Shown in pieces: positions 10,626 through 23,200 of a DNA stretch of 64,000 nucleotides. Location: contig CM035350.1 of assembly GCA_020137815.1 (NCBI GenBank), forward strand, positions 9,192,265-9,256,264. Reading direction: 5' to 3'. This DNA is from Hormiphora californensis. Its lineage: Eukaryota; Ctenophora; Tentaculata; Cydippida; Pleurobrachiidae. Every line of letters begins with the position of its first letter. Position 1 is the stretch's first letter. The translations under genes were made by a program, and so were the position numbers. The notes beneath the pieces are model-generated. The model searched no databases. It worked only from the letters and a program-made list of their open reading frames with translations, and had not been told where the DNA came from.

Positions 10626-10839
10626 ACGCAGGGATATCTTCATTTTTTAAACAATTTTCATATTTTTCTTTTACACAGTTATTATATAGCGAGTGTGCTG
10701 TTAGGAGTGTTTATGGTAGTGTGGTGCTGCAGATGTTTGACATTGTTTTTTGTCCCTATTTTCCTACGAAATTAATGTCCCAACACCTCCCATTTCTAAC
10801 CTCCCAATCCCAACCCGTGTACCCCCACTAAACATAACA

Positions 10840-11068
10840 ACCCTCTAGATGCCCCACTAAAACCCTTCTCTCCTGTTGGGATCCCAATCCCAACCCTTTC
10901 CAAATCCCACCCCCTCCAGATGCCCCACTAAAACCCTTCTCTCTCTATAGGATGTCCCACTAAAACCCTTCTCTCCTGTTGGGATCCCAATCCCAACCCT
11001 TTCCAAATCCCACCCCCCCCCCCCCAAATCCCACTAAAACCCCTCTCTCTCTCTCTCTCTCTCTATAG
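10840..11068 (+). repeat. Tandem repeats ending in duplicated acceptor before the CHHC gene
   Basis: A block AAAACCCTTCTCTCCTGTTG...CCAACCCTTTCCAAATCCCA occurs at about 10859-10915 and again at 10964-11018. In addition, CTCTCTATAGGATGTCCCAC at 10941-10960 is an exact preview of the true start region at 11060-11079; in the upstream copy the ATG is followed by TCC CAC TAA and so is closed at once. Acceptor and start codon were thus duplicated together. Confidence 0.75.
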
Positions 11069-11069
11069 G

Positions 11070-12795
11070 ATGTCCCACGCGGTAGTGAACGCTGACCGTG
11101 AGACTCTGATCCAGTGTCCCTATGACCCTGTACACATGGTATCTGAAATGAGGATGCCCTACCACCTCATTAAATGCAGGGCTAACCACAATGCTGCTGA
11201 GTACGCGATGTGCCCCTATGAGGCCCGCCACATAGTCCCCAAATCCCAGTTAACAGCCCACCTCGCCACGTGTGACAGGAAGGCCATTGTGGAGCCTCAG
11301 TTGGTATTCTCGGCACCCACCAATATGAGGGCCAACATCCCTGAGAGTAGGGGAGATAGTCTGTTACAGGAGGTCAGTAATGAGTGGGACTTTGAGGCCC
11401 CCGCTGCAGGAGCCACCAACAGGGTAGTCACCCAGACCGTCCACAACACCTTCCACTCTGTGGTTAACAACAGGGGCCAGGAGCCAGTTGTGGTGGACCG
11501 GAGGGAGTACCCCAGACCTCCTAGTGCGGTGGAGAAGGGAGGGAAGGGTGGCAAGGCTAGGGGTCTGGGACGGGGATCCAGGAGGACAGCTGGGGTAGCA
11601 TCTAGTAGCTCTCTGGCGGGTGGATTTGATGCCTTCCAACACCAACCCGAACCAGAGCCATCTTGGGAGCAGCCAAGTGAATTCCAGGATGCCTTCGAAG
11701 CTGGGATCTCAAAGGGACGGGGCCGAGCGGGGGAAATGCCACGACGACCCCACGCTGGCTCTAAGAAAGGGTCAGATAAGGGGAGCAAGGATGGTAGCGA
11801 GTGTGGGAGTTACACATTCTCTGACTACCCAGCCAGCGAGTCGAACAGTTATTATGGTGGGGCTTCTTCAGTCAACACCAACCCGACATACCCAGGCTCC
11901 TCTCCCCGTACTCCAATAAACTCATCAATAAACTCATTTGCTAACCTTAGCATCGCATCACAACCATCCCAGACATCCCAGTACAATTCCTCCCCTTCAC
12001 AGCCTCAAAACTCCTTCGGTGCCCAGTCTCAAAACTCCTCTCCTTCTCAGTTCCAAAACTCCTTTGCTTCACAGCAGAACTCCTTTGCTTCGCAGCAGAA
12101 CTCCTTTGCTTCGCAGCAGAACTCCTTTGCTTCCCAGCAAAACTCCTTTGCCCAGTCCCATAACTCCTTTGCCCATCACACAAGCCCTGTCAATTCCTTT
12201 GCCGGGTCTGTATCCAGTGGTCCAGCCTACTCTACTCAGTCTGCACCTCCTTTCGTGGCACGAAATACAGTTCAGGTGACTTTTTGTTCAGGGCCCGACC
12301 GGGGTCCCCACCCGGCCTAAAATATATAGAAAAACATGTCTTGTTTACATTTGTGTTTTAACTTTGTTTTGAGACTCATCATTCCATCCCTTTCTCAGGA
12401 GGAACTGATGAAAGAGAGAAGGAAGGTAGAAAAGAAAATCAAGGAAGCCAAGATACTGAATCAGCGGTTAGAGGGAGGAGAGATTCTCGAACAGAATCAG
12501 GTACCCACTAGCTGACATTTTCATATTTCTCTCTCTTCCTCCGGCCTCCCCTCTTTTTTCATCACTTCCCCGCATCCATAGTTTTTCCTCCCCCCTTTCC
12601 TTCACTTTCTCTTCATCCCCCCTCTTTCCCTCACTTTCTGGGATGGTGCTATTCTCAACTTGCCTCCCGCATAAATCCTTTGCCTACTGATCCCCTTCTT
12701 TCTTACAGGTCATGAAGGCTGGATCTCTGGCAACTTGGCAGAATGAACTGAACCTCCTTAACAACAGGATCTCCCAACTACCTCTCCGATCATAG
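11070..12795 (+). CDS. Two-CHHC zinc-finger protein (GTSF1/U11-48K type) with low-complexity middle and helical tail
   Basis: Exons 11070-12275, 12399-12500 and 12709-12795 give 464 residues. Residues 14-68 hold two CHHC fingers with perfect spacing: C16/H22/H32/C36 and C48/H54/H64/C68. This is the RNA-binding finger pair of gametocyte-specific factor 1, which works with Piwi proteins, and a single one occurs in the U11-48K spliceosomal protein. A long disordered region follows: basic RGxGRG patches, Ser/Asn/Gln-rich, and tandem QNSFASQ heptads near residues 325-360. The last two exons encode a charged helix (EELMKERRKVEKKIKEAKIL...LNQRLEGGEILEQNQ) resembling the C-terminal ribosome-binding helix of PYM/eIF2A-type proteins. 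The finger identity is firm; the tail match is by eye. Confidence 0.8.
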
Positions 12796-13007
12796 TTCTA
12801 CCCTCTCACCTGACCCTGGGAATTAGATTATCCTAGGAGAGTGAGAAACTGACGGTGGTGGGGAAAAGAGACCGAAAAGAGACAACATTGTTTTTAAATC
12901 AAACGTTATTTTTTACAAATTATTAACCATAGATATCTATTCTGTATTATTTTGAAAGTAATTTTGGGATTTATTTTATTTCGGTATCGCTGTACGTAAT
13001 AGACACT

Positions 13008-16000
13008 ATGGCGGCTTGTGGAGTTGGAATCGGGCGTCGTCCACATGTAATCCTCTCAAATCTCCGGTGTGTCTACCAGAACCTCTCCTTGGAGAACTGG
13101 CTGCTTCAGAACTGGAACTTTGCCAAATCAGATTGTCTGCTGGTGTATCGGAACAAGCCTTGTGTGGTTATTGGGAGGTTCCAGAACCCCTGGAGGGAGG
13201 TGAATGTGGCTGAAGCTCAACAAAAAGGTACAAGTTGTGCCATCTCCCTCAATCCTTCCCAACCGTGTACCTCTCATGACTCACAATCTTCAGATCAGTA
13301 GAATTCTGATTAGTGACCCCCACCTCCGTATTAATTGTTTACCATTCTCTTCCTGCTCAGGTATTGACATTGCCCGGCGGGTCAGTGGAGGCGGAACGGT
13401 CTACCATGATTTGGGGAATGTAAACTTCTCCTTCTTCACTGATAAACCATCTCACTGTCCTGCTAAAAATCTTACCTTCCTCTCCGGTAGGTGTATTGGA
13501 AGGGTTGTATTGTAAGGTGTGGGGCAAGGTACATTCGGACACCGATTTACCAGGCTTTCACACCCGAACATCCTGGTAAATCGGTATCCAACTGTAAATT
13601 ATTATTCTCCTGAGTCATGAGATGGGGGTTTGCAGTTCACCCGCAGTTCATGATGAATTACTATCGAAATCGATTCATATTAGGTTGTCCAGTAAAGATT
13701 TTCGTTTGGCATTTTTGGGAAAATGGTTTGAGATCGAGCAAAATGGACTTCACCACCGTTTTTCTCGCGCGATTTTGGATCGGAATAGTATGCCTGATAT
13801 CGGTATATGGCTGTTCTGGGGTCCCAGCAGGCTATTTTCTCTACCCCACTCTTGTTGCCGCTGTCCGGGGTTACCAAAGTTTTTTAAACGCTGCCCTAAG
13901 AAAACTGGTACAGACTTTTTAGCTCCAATGGTGCTTAATCGATAGCAAATCGTCTAAGGATGAAATATATATGCGATTTTGGTCTCTACGCGTTCGCTAG
14001 GAACCACTAGAACAGTAAATGGGGGGGGGGCCCGCGTGAATTTAATATCCATGTCCTAAATAAACACGTCCGACTTTAATGTCCCTGGGACATTAAAGGA
14101 CATTAAAAGACATTAAAAGACATTAAAAGACATTTAATTAAAACATGAATTTTCAGCTATTATTAAACTAAAATGGCGTTTTCAACCACTTAATATTTAC
14201 TCCTAATGTCCCCTCTATCGATTCCAACCAATACCATAGATATTGGGGGTGATTACGCATCATTTTAGGGTGGCCCGGTACCTCGAAGCGAACCCCGGAA
14301 ATTTTGAAGTTTTGGACTAAATTTCAAGGTTTTCAAGTGAAAATAGCCCCGATTTTGATGAAACTCAGTCAGAATGGTCTTTGGTGTCTAATTAGAAGTC
14401 AAAAATTTTTTAAATGCTCAAATCCTAAATTTAGGTTTTTCTAGGATTTTTAGGTTTTTTTTGCTTTTTATTTATGGGTTTCAGGAACGTCCTAGAACAA
14501 AATAAACAGAACCATCTTTCTCGGCGTGAAATTCTGCATCGATTATAGTGGCTACAAACCTTTCTATGACGTAAGGTAAAAACCTTTGGTTAAAACATGT
14601 GGTAAGGTTTTTTAGGTTTTATTCGTTACACAGACATCGCAGATCAAAATGGTTTTCACTAAAATGATTTCCGCATCATCAATACACGTCGATTGAGTAC
14701 CTATAACATGGTTTTCTGACAAGAGGTTCGCCCGTTAGCCTAAAACATGTACCCGCCCCTATAACATGTACCCGTTTGGGATTTTTTGGGATAACTTCTT
14801 AACCTTACGCCATAGAAAGGTTTATAGCCACTATAATCGATGCAGAATTTCATGCCGAGAAAGTTGGTTTTATTCATTTTGTTCTAGGACGTTCCTGAAA
14901 CCCATAAACGCCAAAAAACCTAAAAAACCTAAATATCGTAAATTTTGGGTTTGAGCACTAAAACTTTTTTTACTTCTAATTAGACACCAAACACTATTTT
15001 GACAAAATCGGGGCTATTCTCTACTCGTTTCATAAGATGATTTTGAGATATCGTCTAGGCTAGAATTATGCACATGTAAAAGAGGCACCGCACCCACAGC
15101 CCACACAAAAGCAAGCCTAATCACCACTGAAAACTAATGAACATTCATTGGAATCGAAAGATGGGACCTTTAGTAGTACATTGGTGGTAGATATGTTTGG
15201 TAACACATTTTGAAATGGCTTTTGGAAGTTATAATTTAATGTCTTTTAATGTCTTTAAATGTCCTTTAATGTCTTTTAATGTCCTAAATAAACACGGGCA
15301 ATTTAATGTCCCAAAAATCGAGGGACATTAAAGGACATTTTAATACGCGGGCCCCCCCCCAGTAAATGTAACATGGGAAAGTGAAAAATGCACATAAAAA
15401 CTGGCCCGTTTTGGGGTACATGTTCGAAAACGTCAATTAGTCACTTTAAAAGTCAACCAATCACATCATTGGCTTCACTATGTCTTACAACTTACTTAGA
15501 GCTATCTTTTACTGCAGAGTTTTCGATTATAAGCCAATCCTGAAGAGACCCGGAAGTGAAAGTTTCTAATTTTTACCAAAAATTTTTGGAGGCCCATTGC
15601 TCAGTGACAAAATTAAGATAGGATGTTTTATTACATCTTGAACGGTAGGTAATTGTCCAATGAACAAGCTTGATGCAACAGAACATCGCACCGGTACCAT
15701 TTTTAAGAAGTACAGCAGCTTTAGTACTAAAACTCGAAAATCGCGATTTTCCATAAACAGCGGCAACAAGAGTGGGGTAGAGAAAATAGCCTGGTGGGAA
15801 CCGAGAACAGCCATATACCGATATCAGGCATGATATTCCGATCCAAAATCGCACGAGAAAAACGGTGGTGAGGTCCATTTTGCTCTATCTCAAACCATTG
15901 TCCCATAAAGAGCGAAACGAAAATCTTTACTGGACAACCTAATAATTATCATACCAGGAACCGACCGAATCAGAAAATACTGGTCCCTGATTGGCTGATA

Positions 16001-16975
16001 ACCAGTCACGTGACCTAAATAACGAGTTCTGATTGGTTGTTTACTTATTTCGGTCGGTTCCTGTATCATACAGCCACCCCCTGTCTAATGTCACAATGAT
16101 TATTCTAGAAGTTATGCCTCTCCATTATTTCGAGGCTCCTCCCCTCCATTGTACCTACTAGACTGTCCTCACACCCTTCTGCAGCCCACCCAGTAAATGT
16201 TATCACCTCTCCCCCTGCAGACACACTGAATCAGTGGGCGGACCTGGGATTGAAGACGAACAAAAGACATGATATGAGTATTGGGGAGGCCAAGGTGACC
16301 GGGAGTGCCAGTCGAATCATCCGTACAGGTATATCCGACAATCAACAGCCCAATACACATGTTTAGACCATTGTCTACCTACTCGGAAATCATATCATGT
16401 TTAAAATATTGACTTGATCATCTACTGTATACGAACAATCCTATTGTAATATACCTACTTCAAACCCCTTTTTCCCACTCCCAGGTTCATTTCACCATTG
16501 TACCCTCCTGGTTACATCCTCCCTCTCCTCCCTCTCTTCAGTTCTCCATGGTGACCCTCACATAACAACCTCCATAGCAACCGCTTCTGTTCCCTCCCCG
16601 GTAACCAACCTTGCCTCCCACTCATGTGACGTCATAGTCACGCCAGGTCACGTGATAAGTCACGTGACATCCTCCTATCTCGCCCGTTATGATGTTCATT
16701 TCCCGGAACCCGAGTTACCTTGGACACCTGAACAGGACACAGCAGGGGAGGTTATGGTCGTGGATGAGCTACCGGGAGTGGCGGATGAACCTGATCATAA
16801 AACATGGGGCTGGGTGTTTGGTAGGACACCAAAGTTTACCCGCTCCTTTGGGGATGGGGTCGAGGTGGTCGTGGATAAGGGAATTGTGGTTGAGGTATCG
16901 GATAGGAGTTTGAAGGAGGTAGTTGGGACTCGGTTCAATCAAACAACAATTCAACAAATGTTATATTTCAACTGA
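13008..16975 (+). CDS. LIPT1: Mitochondrial lipoyl(amido)transferase
   Basis: Transfers lipoyl groups to mitochondrial 2-oxoacid dehydrogenase subunits. Exons 13008-13227, 13361-13486, 16221-16328 and 16485-16975 give 314 residues. Motifs in order: CVVIGRFQNPWREVN, ARRVSGGGTVYHDLGNVNFS (substrate loop of the LplA fold), EAKVTGSASRIIRTG carrying the active-site lysine, FHHCTLLV, then a C-terminal domain with WGWVFGRTPKF, the animal LIPT1 signature. The segment after exon 2 seems short relative to relatives, so a small exon in the long third intron cannot be ruled out, although phases agree without it. Intron 3 (2.7 kb) contains three DNA transposons. Confidence 0.93.
13530..13590. repeat. Short hairpin in LIPT1 intron 3
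   Basis: ACCGATTTACCAGG and its exact complement CCTGGTAAATCGGT face each other across a loop of about 16 bases, beginning near 13540. The size and perfect stem suggest a minute MITE. Confidence 0.5.
13680..15942. mobile_element. Mariner-like non-autonomous element split by a second insertion
   Basis: Inverted ends TTAGGTTGTCCAGTAAAGAT (left) and its complement (right) are flanked by TA at 13678-13679 and 15943-15944. TTAGGTTG ends with TA duplication are typical of mariner elements. The arms (13680-13960, 15560-15942) are inverted copies of one another, so the element is a foldback rather than a transposase gene; reading frames within it are mirror-image by-products. A 1339-bp element is inserted at 14022-15360. 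Confidence 0.82.
14022..15360. mobile_element. Palindromic element with 8-bp target duplication, nested in the mariner-like element
   Basis: The ends are GGGGGGGGGCCCGCG and its complement, flanked by identical 8-bp repeats AGTAAATG at 14014-14021 and 15361-15368. Sub-terminal tandem motifs GGACATTAAA/GACATTAAAA at the left recur inverted at the right. The whole element is inverted around about 14,700. The 8-bp duplication points to a hAT-type mobiliser. No transposase is present. Confidence 0.85.
15955..16063. mobile_element. 109-bp hAT-type MITE, copy 1
   Basis: Inverted ends CAGGAACCGACCGAA / complement with perfect 8-bp target duplication TATCATAC at 15947-15954 and 16064-16071. It lies eleven bases beyond the mariner-like element. 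A second copy in the opposite orientation lies at 18036-18135 in WDR46. Confidence 0.88.
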
Positions 16976-17205
16976 TTAAATTATACAATGGAATCATTTT
17001 ATTTTGCTAGCTAATTTTAGTATTGGGTATTCGCCGTTTGTTGAATTTGAATCCGTTCCCCCAACTTCAGAACTCCGTGATACCTCCCTTATTTTAGCTT
17101 ACTACGCCTATCCTCCCATATAATATTCCTGTCACAAACCTATTTCTAACCACCCTGCCCGGCCCAGCTCTATAACCACAGTCCACACATCACATCTAGC
17201 AGACA

Positions 17206-20200
17206 ATGGGCAGAAGACAAAAGAAGACAAAAGTTGGGAATGATAGAGAGATGCGGGCTGTCACTCGGAATTTCTCCAGAGGAACCGGTCCTGATCTGAA
17301 GACAGTGGGTGATAAGAAGTTAAGGAGGGAGCTAATTGTCAAGGAGAAGAAGAATGCGATGGCTGTAAAATCAGCTGCCCTTGCTCAGCTTATGTTGCCA
17401 GAGGTATGTGATTGTTTGTTTGTTTGTCTATCTACTTGTCTGTCTGTACGTTTGTAGATCGGATGCAACTAGCAATGGAAAGATTTACCACACTCTCTCC
17501 ACCCAGGAAACGGGATGTCTGGAGGCGGATGAGGGAGAGAGAACGATGAAATTCAAACAGCATGACATAGTGAAACATGTTGACGTGGGTAGCGCCCGGA
17601 AACACTTCTCTCTCACTCTCCCGGAACATGGTCCCTACAAGTGTGCTTACACCAAAAACGGCAGGTAAAATAGAAGAAGAACATTGTCACTCCCACCCCA
17701 CCCCTAACTGGCCACAAAATAGTAGTCTGACTCTCCATGGCCCCAATTGAAGGAGATGTTGGACTCCACCGGGATGTGCAACACATATCAATGAATCACG
17801 ACCTTTTTGTTTCTTTGTATCCAGGAAGAGATTTGAATCCTTGTTAACTTGCTATCTCCCCAGGAAGTTGCTGATTGGTGGAGCTAAAGGTCACATAGGA
17901 ACATTTGATTGGCAGACGGGGGCTCTAGGGTGCGAGATCCATGTTAGGGAAACCATACGTGATGTAGTGTGGCTTCACAACAAGGATTTCTTCGCTGTGG
18001 CACAGAAAAAGGTACTTATTCAGGAGGATATGGGACAGGAACCGACCGAAACAAGTAAACAACCAATCAGAACTCGTTATTTAGGTCACGTGACTGGTTA
18101 TCAGCCAATCAGGGACCAGTATTTCCTGATTCCTGATGTGGGAGGTATGTGGGATGTAGGCTATTTTCTATATATATCGTGGTAATACGTTGAAATTTCC
18201 CTCGTTCGACTCTTTTTCACTACACTCCGTAAAAAAAGGATTACAACAATATAAGTTGTAAATAGATCCTGAAATGGGATGATTAGAATGCCGTCAAGAC
18301 TGGTTAGACATAATGATCAATACAATCAAATTAAAATGTTAAAGACCGGTGGTAGTACCACCCTAGTACCACCCTTAGGCTGACAGTATCTTTATTGACA
18401 GAATTACCTCTTCAACTCTTTCTCAATCTCCCTCGTTCTGACTTCTGTTTCTCAATCCCATTCTGTTTCTCAATATCACCCCTATTATCTCCCCTCAGTA
18501 CACCTACATATACGATGGATCAGGAACTGAACTGCACCGTCTACAGAACCACATCAACCCAGTCTTCCTGGATTACCTTCCCTACCACTGGTTACTGGTA
18601 TCTGCAGGTGTTACTGGATACCTCAAGTACCATGATACCAGTGTGGGCAAGTTAGTGGTGGAGTTGAAGACAAGGATGGGACAACCACACGCCATGGCGC
18701 AGAATCCTTGGAATGCGGTCATGCACTTAGGTGAGAGGGAATTAGATCCGGACCCATTATAGGACGGGGGTGTGATATTCTTTAGTTTCGAGTCCCAACT
18801 AACCACCTCTACAATCTATCAGGTCATGCTAATGGCACGGTGTCCATGTGGTCTCCCAGTATGAAGGAGCCCCTGGTAAAGATGCTTTGCCATCACGGCC
18901 CCGTAACGGCCATTGCATCGGACAACACGGGCAGACACATGGTAACGTGTGGTATGGACAACCAGTTAAAGATATGGGATATCAGATCGTACAAGAACTC
19001 ACTGTCTTATCACACCCACCGGCCGGGTGGACAACTGGCGGTCAGTGCAACGGGACTTATCGCAACCTCTCTCGGGGGACTCGTCCAGGTATACCATGAT
19101 GTGAAAATGAGACTTTTGAGGTTTTCAAAACTTATTCGTGTACATGTCCCCCCTCATGTTTCAGGAATATTACTTTTATTTTTCAATCCCGTTAAATAGG
19201 TCTGGAAGGATTCCTTCGCCACGAAACAAAAGTGTCCCTACATGACCCACCGACTAGAGAGTGGCAATATCGAGGGTCTCCAGTTCGCTCCCTTTGAGGA
19301 TGTCCTGGGTGTGGGTCATACCAACGGGTTTACCAGTCTTCTCATACCAGGTACTGCTCCTTCATAAAGACAGCTGTTACTCCTTTATAAAGACAGCTGT
19401 TACTCCTTCATAAAGACAGCTGTTACTCCTTCGCACAACCACCTACTTACCAGTGGTTCATTTTTAGGTGCGGGACAGGCCAACTTTGATGCACTGGAGG
19501 CAAATCCATATGAGAACAAGCGCCAGAAACAAGAGGCTGAAGTAAAGAATCTCTTGAGCAAGGTCTGTTTATGACCCATTTCCTCTCTCCTCTAAGCCTT
19601 TCTCAGAAGTTAGAACCCCCTGAAACACCCCCTAATACCTCATCCCTCTCCCTCAGATCCAACCAGAGTTGATATCCCTGGATTCTGGCAATATCTCCCC
19701 CTAACACCTCATCCCTCTCCCTCAGATCCAACCAGAGTTGATATCCCTGGATTCTGGCAATATCTCCCCCTAACACCTCATCCCTCTCCCTCAGATCCAA
19801 CCAGAGTTGATATCCCTGGATTCTGGCAATATCTCCCCCTAACACCTCGCCTCTCCCTCAGATCCAACCAGAGTTGATATCCCTGGATTCTGGCAACATC
19901 TCCCCCTAACACCTCATCCCTCTCCCTCAGATCCAACCAGAGTTGATATCCCTGGATTCTGGCAATATCTCCCCCTAACACCTCATCCCTCTCCCTCAGA
20001 TCCAACCAGAGTTGATATCCCTGGATTCTGGCAATATCTCCCCCTAACACCACATCCCTCTCCCTCAGATCCAACCAGAGTTGATATCCCTAGATTCTGG
20101 CAATATCTCCCCCTAACACCTCGCCTCTCCCTCAGATCCAACCAGAGTTGATATCCCTGGATTCTGGCAATATCTCCCCCTAACACCTCATCCCTCTCCC

Positions 20201-23200
20201 TCAGATCCAACCAGAGTTGATATCCCTGGATTCTGGCAATATCTCCCCCTAACACCACATCCCTCTCCCTCAGATCCAACCAGAGTTGATATCCCTGGAT
20301 TCTGGCAATATCTCCCCCTAACACCTCATCCCTCTCCCTCAGATCCAACCAGAGTTGATATCCCTGGATTCTGGCAATATCTCCCCCTAACACCTCATCC
20401 CTCTCCCTCAGATCCAACCAGAGTTGATATCCCTGGATTCTGGCAATATCTCCCCCTAACACCTCGCCTCTCCCTCAGATCCAACCAGAGTTGATATCCC
20501 TGGATTCTGGCAATATCTCCCCCTAACACCTCATCCCTCTCCCTCAGATCCAACCAGAGTTGATATCCCTGGATTCTGGCAATATCTCCCCCTAACACCT
20601 CATCCCTCTCCCTCAGATCCAACCAGAGTTGATATCCCTGGATTCTGGCAATATCTCCCCCTAACACCTCATCCCTCTCCCTCAGATCCAACCAGAGTTG
20701 ATATCCCTGGATTCTGGCAATATCTCCCCCTAACACCTCATCCCTCTCCCTCAGATCCAACCAGAGTTGATATCCCTGGATTCTGGCAATATCTCCCCCT
20801 AACACCTCATCCCTCTCAGATCCAACCAGAGTTGATATCCCTGGATTCTGGCAATATCTCCCCCTAACACCTCATCCCCCTCCCTCAGATCCAACCAGAG
20901 TTGATATCCCTGGATTCTGGCAATATCTCCCCCTAACACCTCATCCCTCTCCCTCAGATCCAACCAGAGTTGATATCCCTGGATTCTGGCAATATCTCAC
21001 CCTAACACCTCGCCTCTCCCTCAGATCCAACCAGAGTTGATATCCCTGGATTCTGGCAATATCTCCCCCTAACACCTCGCCTCTCCCTTAGATCCAACCA
21101 GAGTTGATATCCCTGGATTCTGGCAATATCTCCCCCTAACACCTCGCCTCTCCCTCAGATCCAACCAGAGTTGATATCCCTGGATTCTGGCAATATCTCC
21201 CCCTAACACCTCATCCCTCTCCCTCAGATCCAACCAGAGTTGATATCCCTAGATTCTGGCAATATCTCCCCCTAACACCTCGCCTCTCCCTCAGATCCAA
21301 CCAGAGTTGATATCCCTGGATTCTGGCAATATCTCCCCCTAACACCTCATCCCTCTCCCTCAGATCCAACCAGAGTTGATATCCCTGGATTCTGGCAATA
21401 TCTCCCCCAAACACCTCGCCTCTCCCTCAGATCCAACCAGAGTTGATATCCCTGGATTCTGGCAATATCTCCCCCTAACACCTCATCCCTCTCCCTCAGA
21501 TCCAACCAGAGTTGATATCCCTGGATTCTGGCAATATCTCCCCCTAACACCTCATCCCTCTCCCTCAGATCCAACCAGAGTTGATATCCCTGGATTCTGG
21601 CAATATCTCCCCCTAATACCTCATCCCTCTCCCTCAGATCCAACCAGAGTTGATATCCCTGGATTCTGGCAATATCTCCCCCTAACACCTCATCCCTCTC
21701 CCTCAGATCCAACCAGAGTTGATATCCCTGGATTCTGGCAATATCTCCCCCTAACACCTCATCCCTCTCCCTCAGATCCAACCAGAGTTGATATCCCTGG
21801 ATTCTGGCAATATCTCCCCCTAACACCTCATCCCTCTCCCTCAGATCCAACCAGAGTTGATATCCCTGGATTCTGGCAATATCTCCCCCTAACACCTCAT
21901 CCCTCTCCCTCAGATCCAACCAGAGTTGATATCCCTGGATTCTGGCAATATCTCCCCCTAACACCTCATCCCTCTCCCTCAGATCCAACCAGAGTTAATA
22001 TCCCTGGATTCTGGCAATATCTCCCCCTAATACCTCATCCCTCTCCCTCAGATCCAACCAGAGTTGATATCCCTGGATTCTGGCAATATCTCCCCCTAAC
22101 ACCTCATCCCTCTCCCTCAGATCCAACCAGAGTTGATATCCCTGGATTCTGGCAATATCTCCCCCTAACACCTCATCCCTCTCCCTCAGATCCAACCAGA
22201 GTTGATATCCCTGGATTCTGGCAATATCTCCCCCTAATACCTCATCCCTCTCCCTCAGATCCAACCAGAGTTGATATCCCTGGATTCTGGCAATATCTCC
22301 CCCTAACACCTCATCCCTCTCCCTCAGATCCAACCAGAGTTGATATCCCTGGATTCTGGCAATATCTCCCCCTAACACCTCATCCCTCTCCCTCAGATCC
22401 AACCAGAGTTGATATCCCTGGATTCTGGCAATATCTCCCCCTAACACCTCATCCCTCTCCCTCAGATCCAACCAGAGTTGATATCCCTGGATTCTGGCAA
22501 TATCTCCCCCTAATACCTCATCCCTCTCCCTCAGATCCAACCAGAGTTGATATCCCTGGATTCTGGCAATATCTCCCCCTAACACCTCATCCCTCTCCCT
22601 CAGATCCAACCAGAGTTGATATCCCTGGATTCTGGCAATATCTCCCCCTAACACCTCGCCTCTCCCTCAGATCCAACCAGAGTTGATATCCCTGGATTCT
22701 GGCAATATCTCCCCCTAACACCTCATCCCTCTCCCTCAGATCCAACCAGAGTTGATATCCCTGGATTCTGGCAATATCTCCCCCTAACACCTCATCCCTC
22801 TCCCTCAGATCCAACCAGAGTTGATATCCCTGGATTCTGGCAACATTCTACAGATGAAGAGTACAGAGGAACCTGCAAAGGAGCTAACCGAGAAGGAGCT
22901 AGTGTTAAAGTTCAAGATGAAGGGACGAAACAGCGCTAAGAAACGATTCCTCAGGAAGTAAGTAGTTTACTTTTCCTGGTAGCGATTATATAATCGCGAT
23001 TGACTAGTCATTACCGGGATTATTACAAACGTGCCAATCTTCGTCTGTTTTCTAACAAATCCCTCTTTTTATCCAGGGAGAAACACATAAACGATGAGCG
23101 GGGATCTCGAATTAGGGCCGCCTTGGACAAAGAGAGAGAAAATCAGGAGGAGGCTGGTGATGAGGGAGAATCAAGTAGCAGAACGCCCCTTGCAGAACCT

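Noticed and set aside
11297-11788. 163-codon antisense ORF
   Set aside because: Opposite to the confirmed CHHC-gene exon; explained by its composition.
21376-22686. 436-residue + strand reading frame and 200+ residue - strand frames in 19.6-22.8 kb
   Set aside because: They are by-products of a 69-bp repeat whose length is divisible by three; each unit is an intron tail plus exon start of WDR46.
19657-22808. CRISPR-like interpretation of the regular 69-bp array
   Set aside because: There are no unique spacers; the entire unit is conserved and contains exon sequence of a eukaryotic gene.
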